Of a DNA stretch of 64,000 bases, positions 63,945-64,000 are shown one piece after another. How positions within the stretch are numbered: the first letter of the stretch is position 1; each line of letters starts with the position of its first letter. The position numbers and the translations under genes are program-made. Origin of the DNA: Staphylococcus hyicus (GTDB taxonomy: Bacteria > Bacillota > Bacilli > Staphylococcales > Staphylococcaceae); assembly GCF_000816085.1 (NCBI RefSeq), contig NZ_CP008747.1:992001-1056000 (forward strand), read 5' to 3'. The notes beneath the pieces were generated by a model, which was not told where the DNA came from, did not search any database, and saw nothing but the letters and a program-made list of their open reading frames with translations.

Positions 63945-64000
63945 AAAAGAAAGGGTTTAATGGAAATCTAAGTATAAATAATTTATGAAAGTGGGACAAT

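Overview
The window is low-GC Firmicute DNA, and the protein families point to Staphylococcus: a YSIRK/LPXTG adhesin with an MSCRAMM fold, a type I signal peptidase with the S. aureus SpsB Ser36/Lys77 spacing, and staphylococcal phage lysis and baseplate genes. The adhesin resembles the Sps proteins of the S. intermedius/pseudintermedius group, but the species cannot be fixed from sequence alone.

Region 1 (1-8.5 kb) looks chromosomal. It holds a truncated Mn-type cation efflux gene, the adhesin, the signal peptidase, and two tandem copies of a sodium/dicarboxylate symporter. The first symporter copy is broken. A lipoprotein gene and two small paralogous genes lie between the copies. A likely secreted toxin and its partner gene (8.5-9.4 kb) separate this part from the phage.

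Region 2 (9.7-52.4 kb) is the late block of a large SPbeta-like siphophage, read leftward from 52.4 kb. The order is HU-like protein, YonK-like protein, metallophosphatase, terminase, portal, protease/scaffold, decoration, major capsid, connectors, tail tube, chaperone, tyrosine recombinase, a 2848-residue tape measure with two wall hydrolase domains, Dit, a 2332-residue tail protein, baseplate/fibre proteins, holin and endolysin. The tail tube gene ends in an A AAA AAG heptamer placed to add an Ig-like domain by -1 frameshifting. Strong terminator-like hairpins sit on or beside many late stop codons.

Region 3 (52.5-64 kb) holds regulation and early functions. A zinc-finger protein gene and a RecD-like helicase gene diverge from overlapping promoters. 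Downstream are genes of unknown function, then a convergent cassette: a DsbA-like lipoprotein on the plus strand against a Gly-rich bacteriocin-like precursor and a small membrane (immunity?) protein on the minus strand. This recalls the sublancin/bdb locus of SPbeta but uses unrelated-looking genes. Then comes 2.3 kb without genes, in which a G-rich, C-free arm meets a C-rich, G-free arm around a core bordered by DnaA boxes. Small early genes follow, including two membrane peptides enclosed by an 18-nt complementary pair and an ArdA-like acidic protein.

A 15-nt motif (AAGATAAAATATAAY) occurs at least seven times, only between 52.4 and 63.6 kb and mostly just upstream of genes. It looks like a phage-specific promoter or operator signature. 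Neither the phage integrase nor its attachment sites were identified, and the right end of the phage lies outside the window.
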